The position numbers were made by a program, and so were the translations under genes. A stretch of 64,000 nt of DNA from contig CAJTFL010000019.1 in the NCBI GenBank assembly GCA_910575565.1, positions 1 to 64,000 on the forward strand. Direction: 5' to 3'. Numbering within the stretch: position 1 is the stretch's first letter; every line of letters begins with the position of its first letter. The stretch is from Lachnospiraceae bacterium (lineage in GTDB: Bacteria; Bacillota; Clostridia; Lachnospirales; Lachnospiraceae). Below are positions 45,747-55,110 of the stretch, one piece after another. A model generated the notes under the pieces. The model saw only the letters and a list, made by a program, of their open reading frames with translations. It was not told the DNA's origin and did no database searches.

Positions 45747-46688
45747 ATGAATATACAGTGGTATCCGGGGCACATGACCAAGGCGAAGCGTGCCATGAAA
45801 GAGGATATTAAGCTGGTGGATTTAATCATAGAGCTGGTGGATGCCAGGGCGCCCCTTGCCAGCCGCAACCCAGACATTGACGAGTTGGGGAAGGGAAAGG
45901 CCAGGCTGGTGCTGTTAAATAAGTCTGATTTGGCCGACGAGGGGGCAAATGATTGGTGGGCGGCCTATTTTTCCGGTTTAGGCTGCCAGGTGGTAAAGAT
46001 GAACTGCCGCACCGGGGCAGGGATCAAGCAGATTAACGGCGCCGTACAGGCGGCGTGCAGGGAAAAACTGGAAAGAGACAGGCGGCGGGGGATTTTAAAC
46101 CGTCCCATCCGGGCCATGGTGGTGGGAATCCCGAACGTGGGGAAATCCACCTTTATCAACGCCTTTGCCGGGAAGGCCTGCACGAAGACAGGAAATAAGC
46201 CGGGAGTGACTAAGGGAAACCAATGGATTAGGCTAAATAAGAGCCTGGAGCTTTTGGATACCCCGGGGATCCTTTGGCCGAAGTTTGCGGATCAGGAGGC
46301 GGGCCTTAGGCTGGCGTACATTGGCTCCATTAATGATGATATTTTAAATAAAGAGGAGCTGGCCCTTAAATTAATCCGGTTTCTGACTGCCTGCTATCCT
46401 GGAGCCCTTTCGGAGCGCTACCAGGCGGAGGGGGAAGAGCCCCTTAAGGTGCTGGAACAGATCGCAAAGGTGAGAGCCTGCTTGAAAAAGGGCGGGGAGT
46501 ATGACCTTTTGCGGGCGGCTAATTTACTGTTTGATGATTTCCGGGGCGGGAAGCTGGGGCGGATTACCTTGGAGCTGCCAGCGCATACAGCCTTAGGGAA
46601 AGAAAACGGAGGAGAAGATGGCAAGGACATTAACCGGGGAGCGGTTAAAGAAGGAGATGGAGCGCCTGGACGGGATGCTTGCGTATGA
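45747..46688 (+). CDS. rbgA: Ribosome biogenesis GTPase RbgA (YlqF)
   Basis: This 313-residue circularly permuted GTPase is needed for late 50S assembly. Its motifs occur in the permuted order: G4 NKSD (58-61), then G1 GIPNVGKST (127-135), then G3 DTPG (171-174). The opening IQWYPGHMTKAKR is typical. The last 25 residues (after ITLELP) are longer than usual and lie in the 71-base overlap with rnhB, so they are probably unconserved read-through. Confidence 0.95.
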   Translation: MNIQWYPGHMTKAKRAMKEDIKLVDLIIELVDARAPLASRNPDIDELGKGKARLVLLNKSDLADEGANDWWAAYFSGLGCQVVKMNCRTGAGIKQINGAVQAACREKLERDRRRGILNRPIRAMVVGIPNVGKSTFINAFAGKACTKTGNKPGVTKGNQWIRLNKSLELLDTPGILWPKFADQEAGLRLAYIGSINDDILNKEELALKLIRFLTACYPGALSERYQAEGEEPLKVLEQIAKVRACLKKGGEYDLLRAANLLFDDFRGGKLGRITLELPAHTALGKENGGEDGKDINRGAVKEGDGAPGRDACV

Positions 46689-47301
46689 GCGGCAGTACGG
46701 CTGGGCGTCGTTTATCTGTGGCGTCGATGAGGCTGGGAGAGGCCCTTTGGCAGGCCCGGTGGTGGCAGGCGCGGTGATTCTTCCCAAGGAGTTAAAGATT
46801 CTTTATCTGAATGATTCCAAGAAGCTCTCAGAAAAGCGCAGGGAGGAGCTTTTCCCGGAAATCTGTGAAAAAGCCCTTTCCTATGGGGTGGGCATAGTCA
46901 GCCCGGAAAGGATCGATGAGATCAATATCCTCCAGGCCACTTACGAGGCGATGAGGCAGGCGGTGAAAGCCCTTAAGGAAGAGCCCCAGGTATTGTTAAA
47001 TGATGCGGTGGAAATCCCGGGCATTTCCGTAAATCAGGTAAAGATTATCCACGGGGACGCCAAGAGCCTGTCCATTGCGGCGGCCAGCGTAATCGCCAAA
47101 GTGACCAGGGATCGCATGATGGCGGAATATGACAAGCTGTACCCGGAATACGGTTTTGGAAAGCATAAAGGCTACGGGACGAAAGCCCATATCCAGGCGT
47201 TAAAGGAGCACGGGCCGTGCCCTATCCACCGGAAAACCTTTATCCGGGGGATTTTAAGGGACGAAGAGGATAAGGGAGGAACAGGAAGCCAGGATGAATA
47301 A
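46618..47301 (+). CDS. rnhB: Ribonuclease HII
   Basis: This 227-residue enzyme cuts RNA in RNA-DNA hybrids. The catalytic region GVDEAGRGPLAG holds D37 and E38; LNDSKKLSEKRRE and the later VIAKVTRDRMM are also typical. It starts inside rbgA with GGAGGAG just before ATG 46618, so its translation is coupled to rbgA. The first 30 residues (helical, charged) are a common extension in clostridia. Confidence 0.95.
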   Translation: MARTLTGERLKKEMERLDGMLAYERQYGWASFICGVDEAGRGPLAGPVVAGAVILPKELKILYLNDSKKLSEKRREELFPEICEKALSYGVGIVSPERIDEINILQATYEAMRQAVKALKEEPQVLLNDAVEIPGISVNQVKIIHGDAKSLSIAAASVIAKVTRDRMMAEYDKLYPEYGFGKHKGYGTKAHIQALKEHGPCPIHRKTFIRGILRDEEDKGGTGSQDE

Positions 47302-47644
47302 ACGCCAGGTGGGAAACTATGGGGAAGAACGGGCCGTTTGGTTTTTAACCCGCAAGGGATATCAGATTCTGGGGCGGAATTACCGATGCCGCCAGGGCGA
47401 GGTGGACATTATCGCCAAAGACGGGCCTTACCTGGTGTTTATCGAGGTGAAGTACCGAAAAAGCGGAAGGTGCGGCGATCCGGCGGAGGCAGTGGGCGGC
47501 ACAAAGCAGAAAAGGCTTTACCAGGCGGCAAGGCATTACCTGTGCCGCCATGGGTATGGGGAGGAACAGCCCTGCCGGTTCGACGTGGTTGCGGTGTATG
47601 GGGATGGGCAGGTGCGGTGCATGGAGGATGCTTTTGGATGGTAA
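47294..47644 (+). CDS. yraN: UPF0102 protein YraN
   Basis: This 116-residue protein has the endonuclease-like core of UPF0102: GxYGEERAVWFL at the start, then CRQGEVDIIAKDGPYLVFIEVKYRKS with the D-ExK residues. The family is linked to DNA repair or uptake but has no proven reaction. It overlaps rnhB by 8 bases. Confidence 0.92.
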   Translation: MNKRQVGNYGEERAVWFLTRKGYQILGRNYRCRQGEVDIIAKDGPYLVFIEVKYRKSGRCGDPAEAVGGTKQKRLYQAARHYLCRHGYGEEQPCRFDVVAVYGDGQVRCMEDAFGW

Positions 47645-47734
47645 GCTGTGCAGGCGGCCTGGCATTTAGGCTGTTTGTCCTTTGGATGAATTGCACAGAA
47701 TGGATTTTCAGGGAATAAGCAGGGAGGCTATAGG

Positions 47735-48592
47735 ATGGGACAGGCGGATTGGCGCTATGCAGATGGACGTGATGTATTCCGGATGGTTTGGGATAAGGAG
47801 GTTCCTTATCTTTCCTTTAAGGCACTGGAAAGGGAAGAGGGGATTGTAAACGGTTTTTCCACCCGTATGGGGGGAGCCAGCACCGGGAAGTTTGCTACCA
47901 TGAACTTTTCCTACAGCAGGGAGGATGATCCGGCCAATGTGCTGGAAAACTATACCCGGATGGCCCGGGCTTTGGGAGCAGAACGGGATAAAATGGTGGT
48001 TTCCTGGCAGACCCACACCACCAATGTGCGGCTGGTGACAGAGGAGGACATGGGAAAAGGGGTTATCCGGGACAGGGATTACCGGGATGTGGATGGGCTG
48101 ATCTGCAATATTCCCGGCATTACCCTGGTGACGTTTTACGCGGACTGCGTGCCCCTTTACTTTGTTGACCGGAAAAGAAGGGCGGTTGGCTTAAGCCATT
48201 CCGGGTGGAGGGGGACGGTAAACCGCATGGGCCAGGCGACGCTGGATGCCATGAAAGAGGCTTATGGGACCTGCCCCCAGGATGTAGCCGCCTGCATCGG
48301 CCCCAGCATCTGCAAAGCCTGCTTTGAGGTAGGCGGGGAAGTGGTGGAAGCCTTCCGGGAGGCTTTCCCAAAAGTCCCTTCCGGGATGCTGTGGGAGGAA
48401 AATGGGAAACCAGGCAAATACCAGCTGGACTTATGGGAAGCCAATAAGCAGGTGTTAATGGAGGCAGGCGTCCCGGAGGCACAGATTACCGTCACCAATA
48501 TCTGCACCCGCTGCAACCACCAGTACCTGTTTTCCCACCGGAAACATGGGGAGGACAGGGGAAATTTGGCAGCTTTTTTAGGGCTGCGCTAA
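47735..48592 (+). CDS. pgeF: Peptidoglycan editing factor PgeF / YfiH (LACC1-like)
   Basis: This 285-residue protein of the multicopper-polyphenol-oxidase-like (YfiH) family has the ligand residues in QTHTTNV, YADCVPLYF and HSGWRGT, and the late CTRCNH motif. Relatives act on purine nucleosides or remove misplaced L-serine from cell-wall precursors. ATG 47735 follows GGAGG. It is the last gene of the plus-strand group and faces the small minus-strand gene at 48607. Confidence 0.88.
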   Translation: MGQADWRYADGRDVFRMVWDKEVPYLSFKALEREEGIVNGFSTRMGGASTGKFATMNFSYSREDDPANVLENYTRMARALGAERDKMVVSWQTHTTNVRLVTEEDMGKGVIRDRDYRDVDGLICNIPGITLVTFYADCVPLYFVDRKRRAVGLSHSGWRGTVNRMGQATLDAMKEAYGTCPQDVAACIGPSICKACFEVGGEVVEAFREAFPKVPSGMLWEENGKPGKYQLDLWEANKQVLMEAGVPEAQITVTNICTRCNHQYLFSHRKHGEDRGNLAAFLGLR

Positions 48593-48606
48593 TAAACTTT
48601 GGGAAA

Positions 48607-48774
48607 TCACTCCCGGATATAGATTCCTTGGGATTCGATCCAGTCTAAGATGTCCTGCCGGGCATCATAGTCTGGGTTATTTCCGGTTTGCGTTTCCGGA
48701 AGGTTTTCTTTAGCCCTGGCAGCGCGGATCATTTCCAGGATTTCCTGCTGGCGTGATTGGGATGTTTTTTCCAT
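48607..48774 (-). CDS. Small 55-residue protein of unknown function
   Basis: On the minus strand ATG 48774 has AAAGGAGATTTT directly before it, an ideal ribosome site. The protein (MEKTSQSRQQEILEMIRAAR at the start, then ENLPETQT and DILDWIESQG) is hydrophilic and mostly helical, with no recognised family. It lies downstream of prs, beyond a terminator. The strong ribosome site and compact frame support a real gene. Confidence 0.6.
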   Translation of the reverse strand: MEKTSQSRQQEILEMIRAARAKENLPETQTGNNPDYDARQDILDWIESQGIYIRE

Positions 48775-48807
48775 AAAATCTCCTTTCCATAAGCAAAGCT
48801 TAACGGC

Positions 48808-48857
48808 AAAACCAGGCAGTAAAGCTCCTTTGTACAGGGGCTTCTTTGCCTGGCTTT
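48808..48857 (-). terminator. Terminator of prs
   Basis: On the minus strand AGCCAGGCAAAGAAGC pairs with GCTTTACTGCCTGGTT and runs into TTTTG. Read on the plus strand a T-rich stretch also follows, so it may work in both directions. Confidence 0.75.
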
Positions 48858-48937
48858 GGATGTTTTATTTTGATGGTTGATTGATGTATGGACACGGGGG
48901 CCAAAAGGCATTTCGGCCCTTATGATGCCACGGTTTG

Positions 48938-50146
48938 CTACCGGATTACCTCAAAATATTCATAGCCGTCCGAGTGGTAATTCCTAAGAAGCTTCTGGAT
49001 CTTTTCCGTGGGCGATAAGGCCTGGCCGATAGGCACATCATGGTTAAAGGAGTTGATGATGGCGGCGATGTATTTGCTCATGTCGGCTTCTATGTACCAG
49101 GGGCGTTCTAACAGCTCCGGTGGACGGTGGCACAGGTTCGTGGTGATCACATAGTCAATGTATTCTTTTTCATAAAATTCATCAAATTTTTCCAGGCCGC
49201 CGGTAAACAGACCGAAGGTGCAGCAGACGATAACCTTGGCGGCCTTCCGGTCTTTCAATTCCTTTGCCGTATCCAGCATACTTTCCCCGGAAGAAATCAT
49301 GTCATCGATAATCAGAACGGTCTTTCCCTCTACGGAGGTTCCTAAGAATTCATGAGCCACGATGGGGTTCCTGCCATTTACTACCCGGGAATAATCCCGG
49401 CGCTTATAAAACATCCCCATATCTACCCCAAGGTTATTGGCTAAGTACACGGCCCGGTTCATGGCCCCTTCATCAGGGCTGATGATCATCAGGTAGTCCT
49501 TGTCGATTTTCAGTTCCTTGTCGTGGCTAAACAGCGCCTTAACAAACTGGTAGGTGGGCATGAAATTGTCAAAACCGCTTAAGGGGATGGCGTTCTGCAC
49601 CCTGGGATCGTGGGCGTCGAAGGTGATGATATTGCTGACCCCCATCTGGATCAGCTCCTGGAGAGCCATGGCGCAGTCCAAGGATTCCCGGTGGGTGCGC
49701 TTGTGCTGGCGGCTTTCGTAGAGGAAGGGCATGATCACGTTTACCCGGTGGGCGGTGGCCTGGCAGGCGCCGATAATCCGCTTCAAGTCCTGGTAATGGT
49801 CGTCAGGGGACATATGGTTGGTGTAGCCGCTGATATTGTAGGTAAGGCTGTGGTTGGTCACGTCCACCATGGCAAAGATATCGGCTCCCCGGACGGATTC
49901 GTTTACCGTGGCTTTGGCTTCGCCGCTCCCGAAACGATGGCAGCAGCAGTTTAACAGATAGGAGTCTACGTCATAGCCGCGGTAGTGAAGGTCAGCCTGC
50001 CGTCGGATCAGCTCTTCTGTGTCATTGCGGCGGAATTTTACAATGTGGTCATTTACTTTCTGTGCCAGCGGCCTTATGCTTTCCAGAGCAGCGATTTTTA
50101 ATGGCGCTACCGGAAGAGAGTCATTAAACACGTAGTTGTTGGCCAT
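48938..50146 (-). CDS. prs: Ribose-phosphate pyrophosphokinase, long divergent form
   Basis: This 402-residue enzyme makes PRPP from ribose 5-phosphate. The PRPP-binding motif reads VLIIDDMISSGESM, and the catalytic loop region RDYSRVVNGRNP and FDAHDPRVQNAI are present. It is about 80 residues longer than the common bacterial type; I recall this longer form in Lachnospiraceae. GGAGG precedes the start codon on the minus strand. Confidence 0.9.
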   Translation of the reverse strand: MANNYVFNDSLPVAPLKIAALESIRPLAQKVNDHIVKFRRNDTEELIRRQADLHYRGYDVDSYLLNCCCHRFGSGEAKATVNESVRGADIFAMVDVTNHSLTYNISGYTNHMSPDDHYQDLKRIIGACQATAHRVNVIMPFLYESRQHKRTHRESLDCAMALQELIQMGVSNIITFDAHDPRVQNAIPLSGFDNFMPTYQFVKALFSHDKELKIDKDYLMIISPDEGAMNRAVYLANNLGVDMGMFYKRRDYSRVVNGRNPIVAHEFLGTSVEGKTVLIIDDMISSGESMLDTAKELKDRKAAKVIVCCTFGLFTGGLEKFDEFYEKEYIDYVITTNLCHRPPELLERPWYIEADMSKYIAAIINSFNHDVPIGQALSPTEKIQKLLRNYHSDGYEYFEVIR

Positions 50147-50255
50147 GGTGGGAATCCTCCGTTCCTGTTGAATGTATGGGATATTCTGTTTCGTGTCTGT
50201 GCCGGGGGCGAAGCACCCGTGGGCACGTTTGGCTAAATATTGCCCTTATGTAATT

Positions 50256-50285
50256 TATATACCATTTTTTTCGGATTCCCGTCAA
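50256..50285 (-). promoter_or_regulatory. Promoter of prs
   Basis: On the minus strand TTGACG (plus 50280-50285) is followed after 18 bases by TATATA (50256-50261), about 110 bases before the prs start. Confidence 0.75.
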
Positions 50286-50418
50286 TAGAATTTTTGCATT
50301 TTGCACAAAATTACGCAGCAGTTCAAATGTTTGGTTCTCCATTAGATGGACATCCCGTTTTTTTGCCCGGTGCAGGAGGGCAAAAAGATGCCCTGCCTGA
50401 ACAGTTTCAAGGTTTTGT

Positions 50419-50447
50419 TTGATTTTTGCATTTTGCCATAGTATAGT
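50419..50447 (+). promoter_or_regulatory. Promoter of the caspase-like protein gene
   Basis: TTGATT (50419-50424), 17-base spacer, TATAGT (50442-50447), about 60 bases before the start codon. The gap between this and the prs promoter shows no gene. Confidence 0.7.
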
Positions 50448-50506
50448 AGAAGAAAGGCGCGCCAGCGCAGATCTGGCCGTTTAAGCTGGTTAAGGGGGAA
50501 ATGAGG

Positions 50507-53500
50507 ATGAAAGGATTGAAAATTGCCTTATGGGCAGGGATCATTGCCGCAGCTCTTGCACTTTTGGGGGTATGGGGGGTTGCCTGGTACTATTTTATCT
50601 TCCTGGGAAAGGGCAGGGATACTGGGGGCGGCGGGTTTGCCGTCTATGAAGAAGCTTTGCTGGAACCGGGGAAAACCATATCCCTTTTCCTGGATCAAAG
50701 TGATTTTTTAGTCAATGAGCCGGAGGAAGCAAATTTGACCATCCTCTGCGGCCAGGAGATCACCGGGGAGGTTACGGTTACGGATGAGCAGGGAAATGTG
50801 GTGTGCCAGGTGGAAAACAATGGTTCCGGCAGGCTAAGCGCATCCGTGCCTATCGCGGAAAGCGAGGCGCGGATCGGGGGATTTACGGCAGAGGCTGACG
50901 GGGAGAAAAGCAATACGGCCTCCTTTTATGTGCTGCCGGAAGTGACGGAGGAGATGTTTTTGCGGCTGGACGGGGTGGCGAAGGATCTGGAGGATTTCCT
51001 TTTAGATGAGGAGTTTAAGGATCCTTACGGCAAGGAAGCCTTTGAACGGATTACGGAGCATCTGGAAAAAGATGAGCGGGTAGCGGCCGTGGCGGAAAAC
51101 AACCAGGTGATTTTATTCCAGACCGTTGACAATCTGATGGGAAGCTATGGGATGGGGCGAAAGGAAGGCCTGACCTTTGGCTCAGGTTTTTCGGACAAGG
51201 ATGAGGTTTATGAGAAATGGAGAAGGCAGCAAGATGTTAGAGGGGACATGATTGACAGCGGAATTCCCATTACCAATGATAAGATTTATCATTACTCGCC
51301 TTATGATACAGATGAAATTATTTCATCAAGTTATCAGGCATTTGTGGAGAGAGAGAAGCGTTTGGCAGATAAGCTGGGAATGGAACAGCTTTCCTTCGTA
51401 GGCAGTGAGGCCAGAAAATGGATGAAGGAAGGGGATTTTTTAGATTGCGGTTTTTGGGTATTTAATACCCATGGGCTTCAGCTGGAGCGCTCCGACGGAA
51501 GCAATATGCTCTTTTTCGCATTGGGCGAGGTAGATGAAGGAACAATGCTGGATATGCTGGATGAAGATAATAGACGAAAAGGCTACCAACATCTTTGGGG
51601 AAAAATGAAAGGAGATGAACAAAACGAAAAGCTTGTTGGGCCAGATAGCTATCGCATGGTATATGATGTGTCATCGGATAAGGAAGGCAGCACCGTGAAC
51701 CGTGAGATATGGGGTTCTACCCGTTATCTGGAATATATTCTGGGGAATCGAACCTTTGATAATACGGTAGTGTATTTTGCGATTTGCTATGGATATTCCG
51801 ATCCAGACTTGCGGGATCTCCTCTGCCGCCATGGGGCGTCTGCGTTTATTGGATGCAATCAACCTTTGTCCGGAGGCATGGCACTTGCTGTTTTAGAGCA
51901 AATGATTAATATTATGGGAGAGAAAGACAGGAATGGGAACGGAGGCTCTCTTCAAATGGCAATGGAAACGTCAATGGAGCGGACAATAAGAGCTATGCTG
52001 AACGATCTTTTGAAAGATGAAAGCGCAGAGGAACGGCGTGAAAGCTGGGAATTTTTACAAAGCGAAATGCAGAATAATCCTATGCGGTATACCGCGTCAG
52101 GAGTAAAGCGCCAAAGGATCTTTGAAGGCCGGACAGTTCTGGAGGGCTTTGTGGTGGATCCGGAAGGGGAAGGGATTCAAGGGGCGAAGGTTACGGCGCA
52201 CCATTGGTTAAACCATAGGTTTGAGGAAGAAGAGTCAGCAACCACGGATTCCGACGGTAAATACACCCTAAAGGTTCCCAGGGGGATCTACGGGATTACG
52301 GCGGAAAAGGCGATGGGAAGCAATGGGGTAAAGATGAAAGGTCATGCCACCGTCCAGGCTGGTAAGGAAGGGGAAGATGCCGGGGAGATTGTCTTAGGGC
52401 TTGCCGAGCTTTCCGGTACGGTAAAGGATGAGGAGACGATGGAGCCTGTCGCCGGGGCTTCTGTCCAGTGGCAGTCAGGCCGGACGGCTTCCTCGGTGTT
52501 TTCCGGCAGTGACGGGACGTTTTTGATTTCCGATTTGATTCCCGGGGACTATGAGCTGCGGGTGTCAAAGGACGGGTATCAGGATAAAAACGGGATAGGC
52601 GTTGAGGTGGAAATGGGAGCCACAACCGTCCTTTTGGATGATATCCTGCTGAAACGGGAGCTGAATTATTACCGGTTTATCCGCGATGAACTGCTTCCCC
52701 AGATGGGATATGCCAGCACGGAGTCGGCATCCCAGGTGCTGACCTATGAAACCGCCAGCCAATATTTCGGCTGGGATAAGCGAAGCGGGCTTTTGTCGGC
52801 GAATATTGCCGACTTTGACGGGGATGGGACAGAAGATCTGGTGGTTTGCTATTTCCAGGAAAGCCCAGATACCTACAGCGGCGGAAGGACGCTTTCCCGC
52901 ATATATGCAAGTCTGTACTCAAAAAATGAGCAGGAGATTTACCCCATCAATACCGTTGATTTAAGCAATCCATTGTTTGCAAACGGCTTTCATCTGCTCC
53001 AGGCAGGGGTGATGTGGATTGAGGGCAGACCGTATTTATACGTTGAATCCAACAGCAATGCCTATTTTGCAGACGGGGGCAGCTTCTCCTATACCTGGTA
53101 CGGCTATGACGGAAGGGAGCTAAGGCCCTACTGGATGGTGGGAAAGACGGACGGGGGGAGTTCGGGTATTGCCGATTCTCTGCTCACCTATTCCGATGCC
53201 CAGAATTATACAAAACAGGTACTGTGGGCGGACAGTGAGTATTTGCGCTATAACGGGGGAGCTGCTTTGGCAGGATCGAACTGGGCAAACCGAATGGACG
53301 GGATAAAGACGGGCTTTTCCCTGCTAGGCCTTCCGGAGCCGGCCATAGGGACGGATTACGACGGCTATGGAGATGGCGGGGGACAGTATCCCACTTACTG
53401 GAGGGAGAATTATTTAGAGAAAACCTTCCGGTATAGATGTGCGGGCACGGGAAGCTATATGAGAAGGGATATGCAGGTGATTGTGTCTGACGAAAGCCGC

Positions 53501-53536
53501 CTGAAAGAGCATATCGAGGCATTAGGGGGGAAGTAA
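50507..53536 (+). CDS. Membrane-anchored protein with a caspase/gingipain-like (clan CD) domain and carboxypeptidase-regulatory-like repeats
   Basis: This 1009-residue protein has an N-terminal membrane helix (about 5-32) and so faces outward. Residues 290-470 show a clan CD protease pattern: a hydrophobic strand ending FNTHG with H322, and a second ending YFAICYG with C427, followed by LLCRHGASAFIGC as in caspase, gingipain and CHAT families. Residues about 545-705 contain two CarboxypepD_reg-like beta domains (VLEGFVVDPEGEGIQGAKV, LSGTVKDEETMEPVAGASV). Near 765 there is an FG-GAP-like DFDGDGTEDL. ATG 50507 has AAGGGGG eight bases before; ATG 50501 is too close. Protease activity and target are predictions. 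Confidence 0.65.
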   Translation: MKGLKIALWAGIIAAALALLGVWGVAWYYFIFLGKGRDTGGGGFAVYEEALLEPGKTISLFLDQSDFLVNEPEEANLTILCGQEITGEVTVTDEQGNVVCQVENNGSGRLSASVPIAESEARIGGFTAEADGEKSNTASFYVLPEVTEEMFLRLDGVAKDLEDFLLDEEFKDPYGKEAFERITEHLEKDERVAAVAENNQVILFQTVDNLMGSYGMGRKEGLTFGSGFSDKDEVYEKWRRQQDVRGDMIDSGIPITNDKIYHYSPYDTDEIISSSYQAFVEREKRLADKLGMEQLSFVGSEARKWMKEGDFLDCGFWVFNTHGLQLERSDGSNMLFFALGEVDEGTMLDMLDEDNRRKGYQHLWGKMKGDEQNEKLVGPDSYRMVYDVSSDKEGSTVNREIWGSTRYLEYILGNRTFDNTVVYFAICYGYSDPDLRDLLCRHGASAFIGCNQPLSGGMALAVLEQMINIMGEKDRNGNGGSLQMAMETSMERTIRAMLNDLLKDESAEERRESWEFLQSEMQNNPMRYTASGVKRQRIFEGRTVLEGFVVDPEGEGIQGAKVTAHHWLNHRFEEEESATTDSDGKYTLKVPRGIYGITAEKAMGSNGVKMKGHATVQAGKEGEDAGEIVLGLAELSGTVKDEETMEPVAGASVQWQSGRTASSVFSGSDGTFLISDLIPGDYELRVSKDGYQDKNGIGVEVEMGATTVLLDDILLKRELNYYRFIRDELLPQMGYASTESASQVLTYETASQYFGWDKRSGLLSANIADFDGDGTEDLVVCYFQESPDTYSGGRTLSRIYASLYSKNEQEIYPINTVDLSNPLFANGFHLLQAGVMWIEGRPYLYVESNSNAYFADGGSFSYTWYGYDGRELRPYWMVGKTDGGSSGIADSLLTYSDAQNYTKQVLWADSEYLRYNGGAALAGSNWANRMDGIKTGFSLLGLPEPAIGTDYDGYGDGGGQYPTYWRENYLEKTFRYRCAGTGSYMRRDMQVIVSDESRLKEHIEALGGK

Positions 53537-53718
53537 GGATTCGTTGTGCGGGAACTTACTTGTACACCGCAGGCACGGTGGAGATGGGACACGGCAAATG
53601 GACAAGAAGTTTTGTAGACGCGCAGATGGCGCGGATAAATTGTGACGCACATATGACGGAAAGCATTTTTCAAACACGCTCTAGAACGATTACCGGAAAA
53701 AGGAAGGTTGCAAGGCAG

Positions 53719-55110
53719 ATGAAGCAGAAAAAACAAGGACATAAAATTATGGCAGTAGAGCCGGGCTCCATTGCCGCACAGCTGGAGCTGGAGCCGGGGG
53801 ATAAGGTGCTGGCCATAAACGGACAGGAGATCGAGGACATCTTCGATTATGAATATTTTGTGGACAGCCCTTCCATGGTGATGCTGGTGGAGAAGGCGGA
53901 CGGGGAAGAATGGGAGCTGGATATTGAGAATGAGTACGAGGATCTGGGGATTACCTTTGAAAACGGCCTGATGAGCGAATACCGCTCCTGTTCCAATAAG
54001 TGCATCTTCTGCTTTATCGACCAGATGCCGCCGGGGATGCGGGAAACCTTGTATTTTAAGGATGACGATTCCAGGCTTTCTTTCCTCCAGGGAAATTACA
54101 TTACCCTGACGAATATGAAGGAAAAGGATATTGACCGGATCATTAAGTTCCACCTGTCCCCCATCAATATCTCTGTCCATACCACGGATCCTAAGCTGCG
54201 CTGCCAGATGTTAAATAACCGGTTTGCCGGGCAGTCCCTTAAGCTGATCGACCGTTTGTGGAAGGCGGGCACGCCCATGAACGGCCAGATCGTGCTGTGC
54301 AAAGGGATCAATGACGGGGTTAAGCTGGAGCAGACCATAGGGGATCTGGCGAAATATATTCCCGTGATGGAAAGCGTTTCCGTAGTCCCGGCAGGTCTGA
54401 CGAAATACCGGGAAGGTCTGTATCCCCTAAGCCCCTTTACCGGGGAAGAAGCGGGGGCGGTGATCGACCAGGTGGAGGCATGGCAGGAGAAGCTTTGGAG
54501 GGAGAAAGGAACCCATTTTGTCCATGCCAGCGATGAATTTTATTTGCTGGCAGGAAGGCCCATGCCGCCGCAGGAACGGTATGACGGGTATCTGCAGCTG
54601 GAAAACGGGGTAGGGATGCTCAGGCTTTTGGAGGAGGAGGTAAAGGCGGCCTTAGGCAGTTTGGAGAAGGCAGAGGAACCGGAAGTAAAGGAGGAGCTTT
54701 CCATCGCCACCGGGGCGGCTGCCTATCCCTACATCAAAACCTTTGCGGGCTGGGTTTCACGCTGTTTCCCAGGAAAGCGTATCCATGTGTATTCCATAGC
54801 CAATACCTTCTTTGGGGAGCAGATCACGGTAGCCGGGCTGATCTGCGGCCAGGATCTGATCCGCCAGCTTAAGGGGAAGGCGCTGGGCAGCAGGCTCCTC
54901 CTTCCCGTGGGGATGTTCCGCAGCGGGGAAGAGGTTTTGCTGGACGACGTGACGAAATCCGATCTGGAAAATGCTTTACAAGTCCCTGTGAATATTGTAA
55001 AATCAAGCGGACATGACTTTGTTCATGCCTTGCTGCATCCGGTGGCGGAAGGGCTTTTGGAGCATGGCAGGTATGAATTGGATGATTTAGAGATGGAGGA
55101 AACTGAATGA
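53719..55110 (+). CDS. DUF512 protein: PDZ plus radical-SAM-like iron-sulfur domain
   Basis: This 463-residue protein has an N-terminal PDZ-like domain ([29 protein letters not shown]) and a CxxxCxxC cluster (C91, C95, C98) in [14 protein letters not shown], with the DUF512 region beyond. The cluster pattern is that of radical SAM enzymes, but no substrate is known. The family is common in clostridia and often adjoins der. ATG 53719 is the plausible start; the frame is open earlier but not conserved in appearance. Its stop overlaps der by 4 bases. Confidence 0.85.
   Translation: MKQKKQGHKIMAVEPGSIAAQLELEPGDKVLAINGQEIEDIFDYEYFVDSPSMVMLVEKADGEEWELDIENEYEDLGITFENGLMSEYRSCSNKCIFCFIDQMPPGMRETLYFKDDDSRLSFLQGNYITLTNMKEKDIDRIIKFHLSPINISVHTTDPKLRCQMLNNRFAGQSLKLIDRLWKAGTPMNGQIVLCKGINDGVKLEQTIGDLAKYIPVMESVSVVPAGLTKYREGLYPLSPFTGEEAGAVIDQVEAWQEKLWREKGTHFVHASDEFYLLAGRPMPPQERYDGYLQLENGVGMLRLLEEEVKAALGSLEKAEEPEVKEELSIATGAAAYPYIKTFAGWVSRCFPGKRIHVYSIANTFFGEQITVAGLICGQDLIRQLKGKALGSRLLLPVGMFRSGEEVLLDDVTKSDLENALQVPVNIVKSSGHDFVHALLHPVAEGLLEHGRYELDDLEMEETE

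Noticed and set aside
53560-53718. N-terminal extension of the DUF512 protein
   Set aside because: The open frame upstream of ATG 53719 gives residues without family character, and the PDZ-like domain begins right after ATG 53719.
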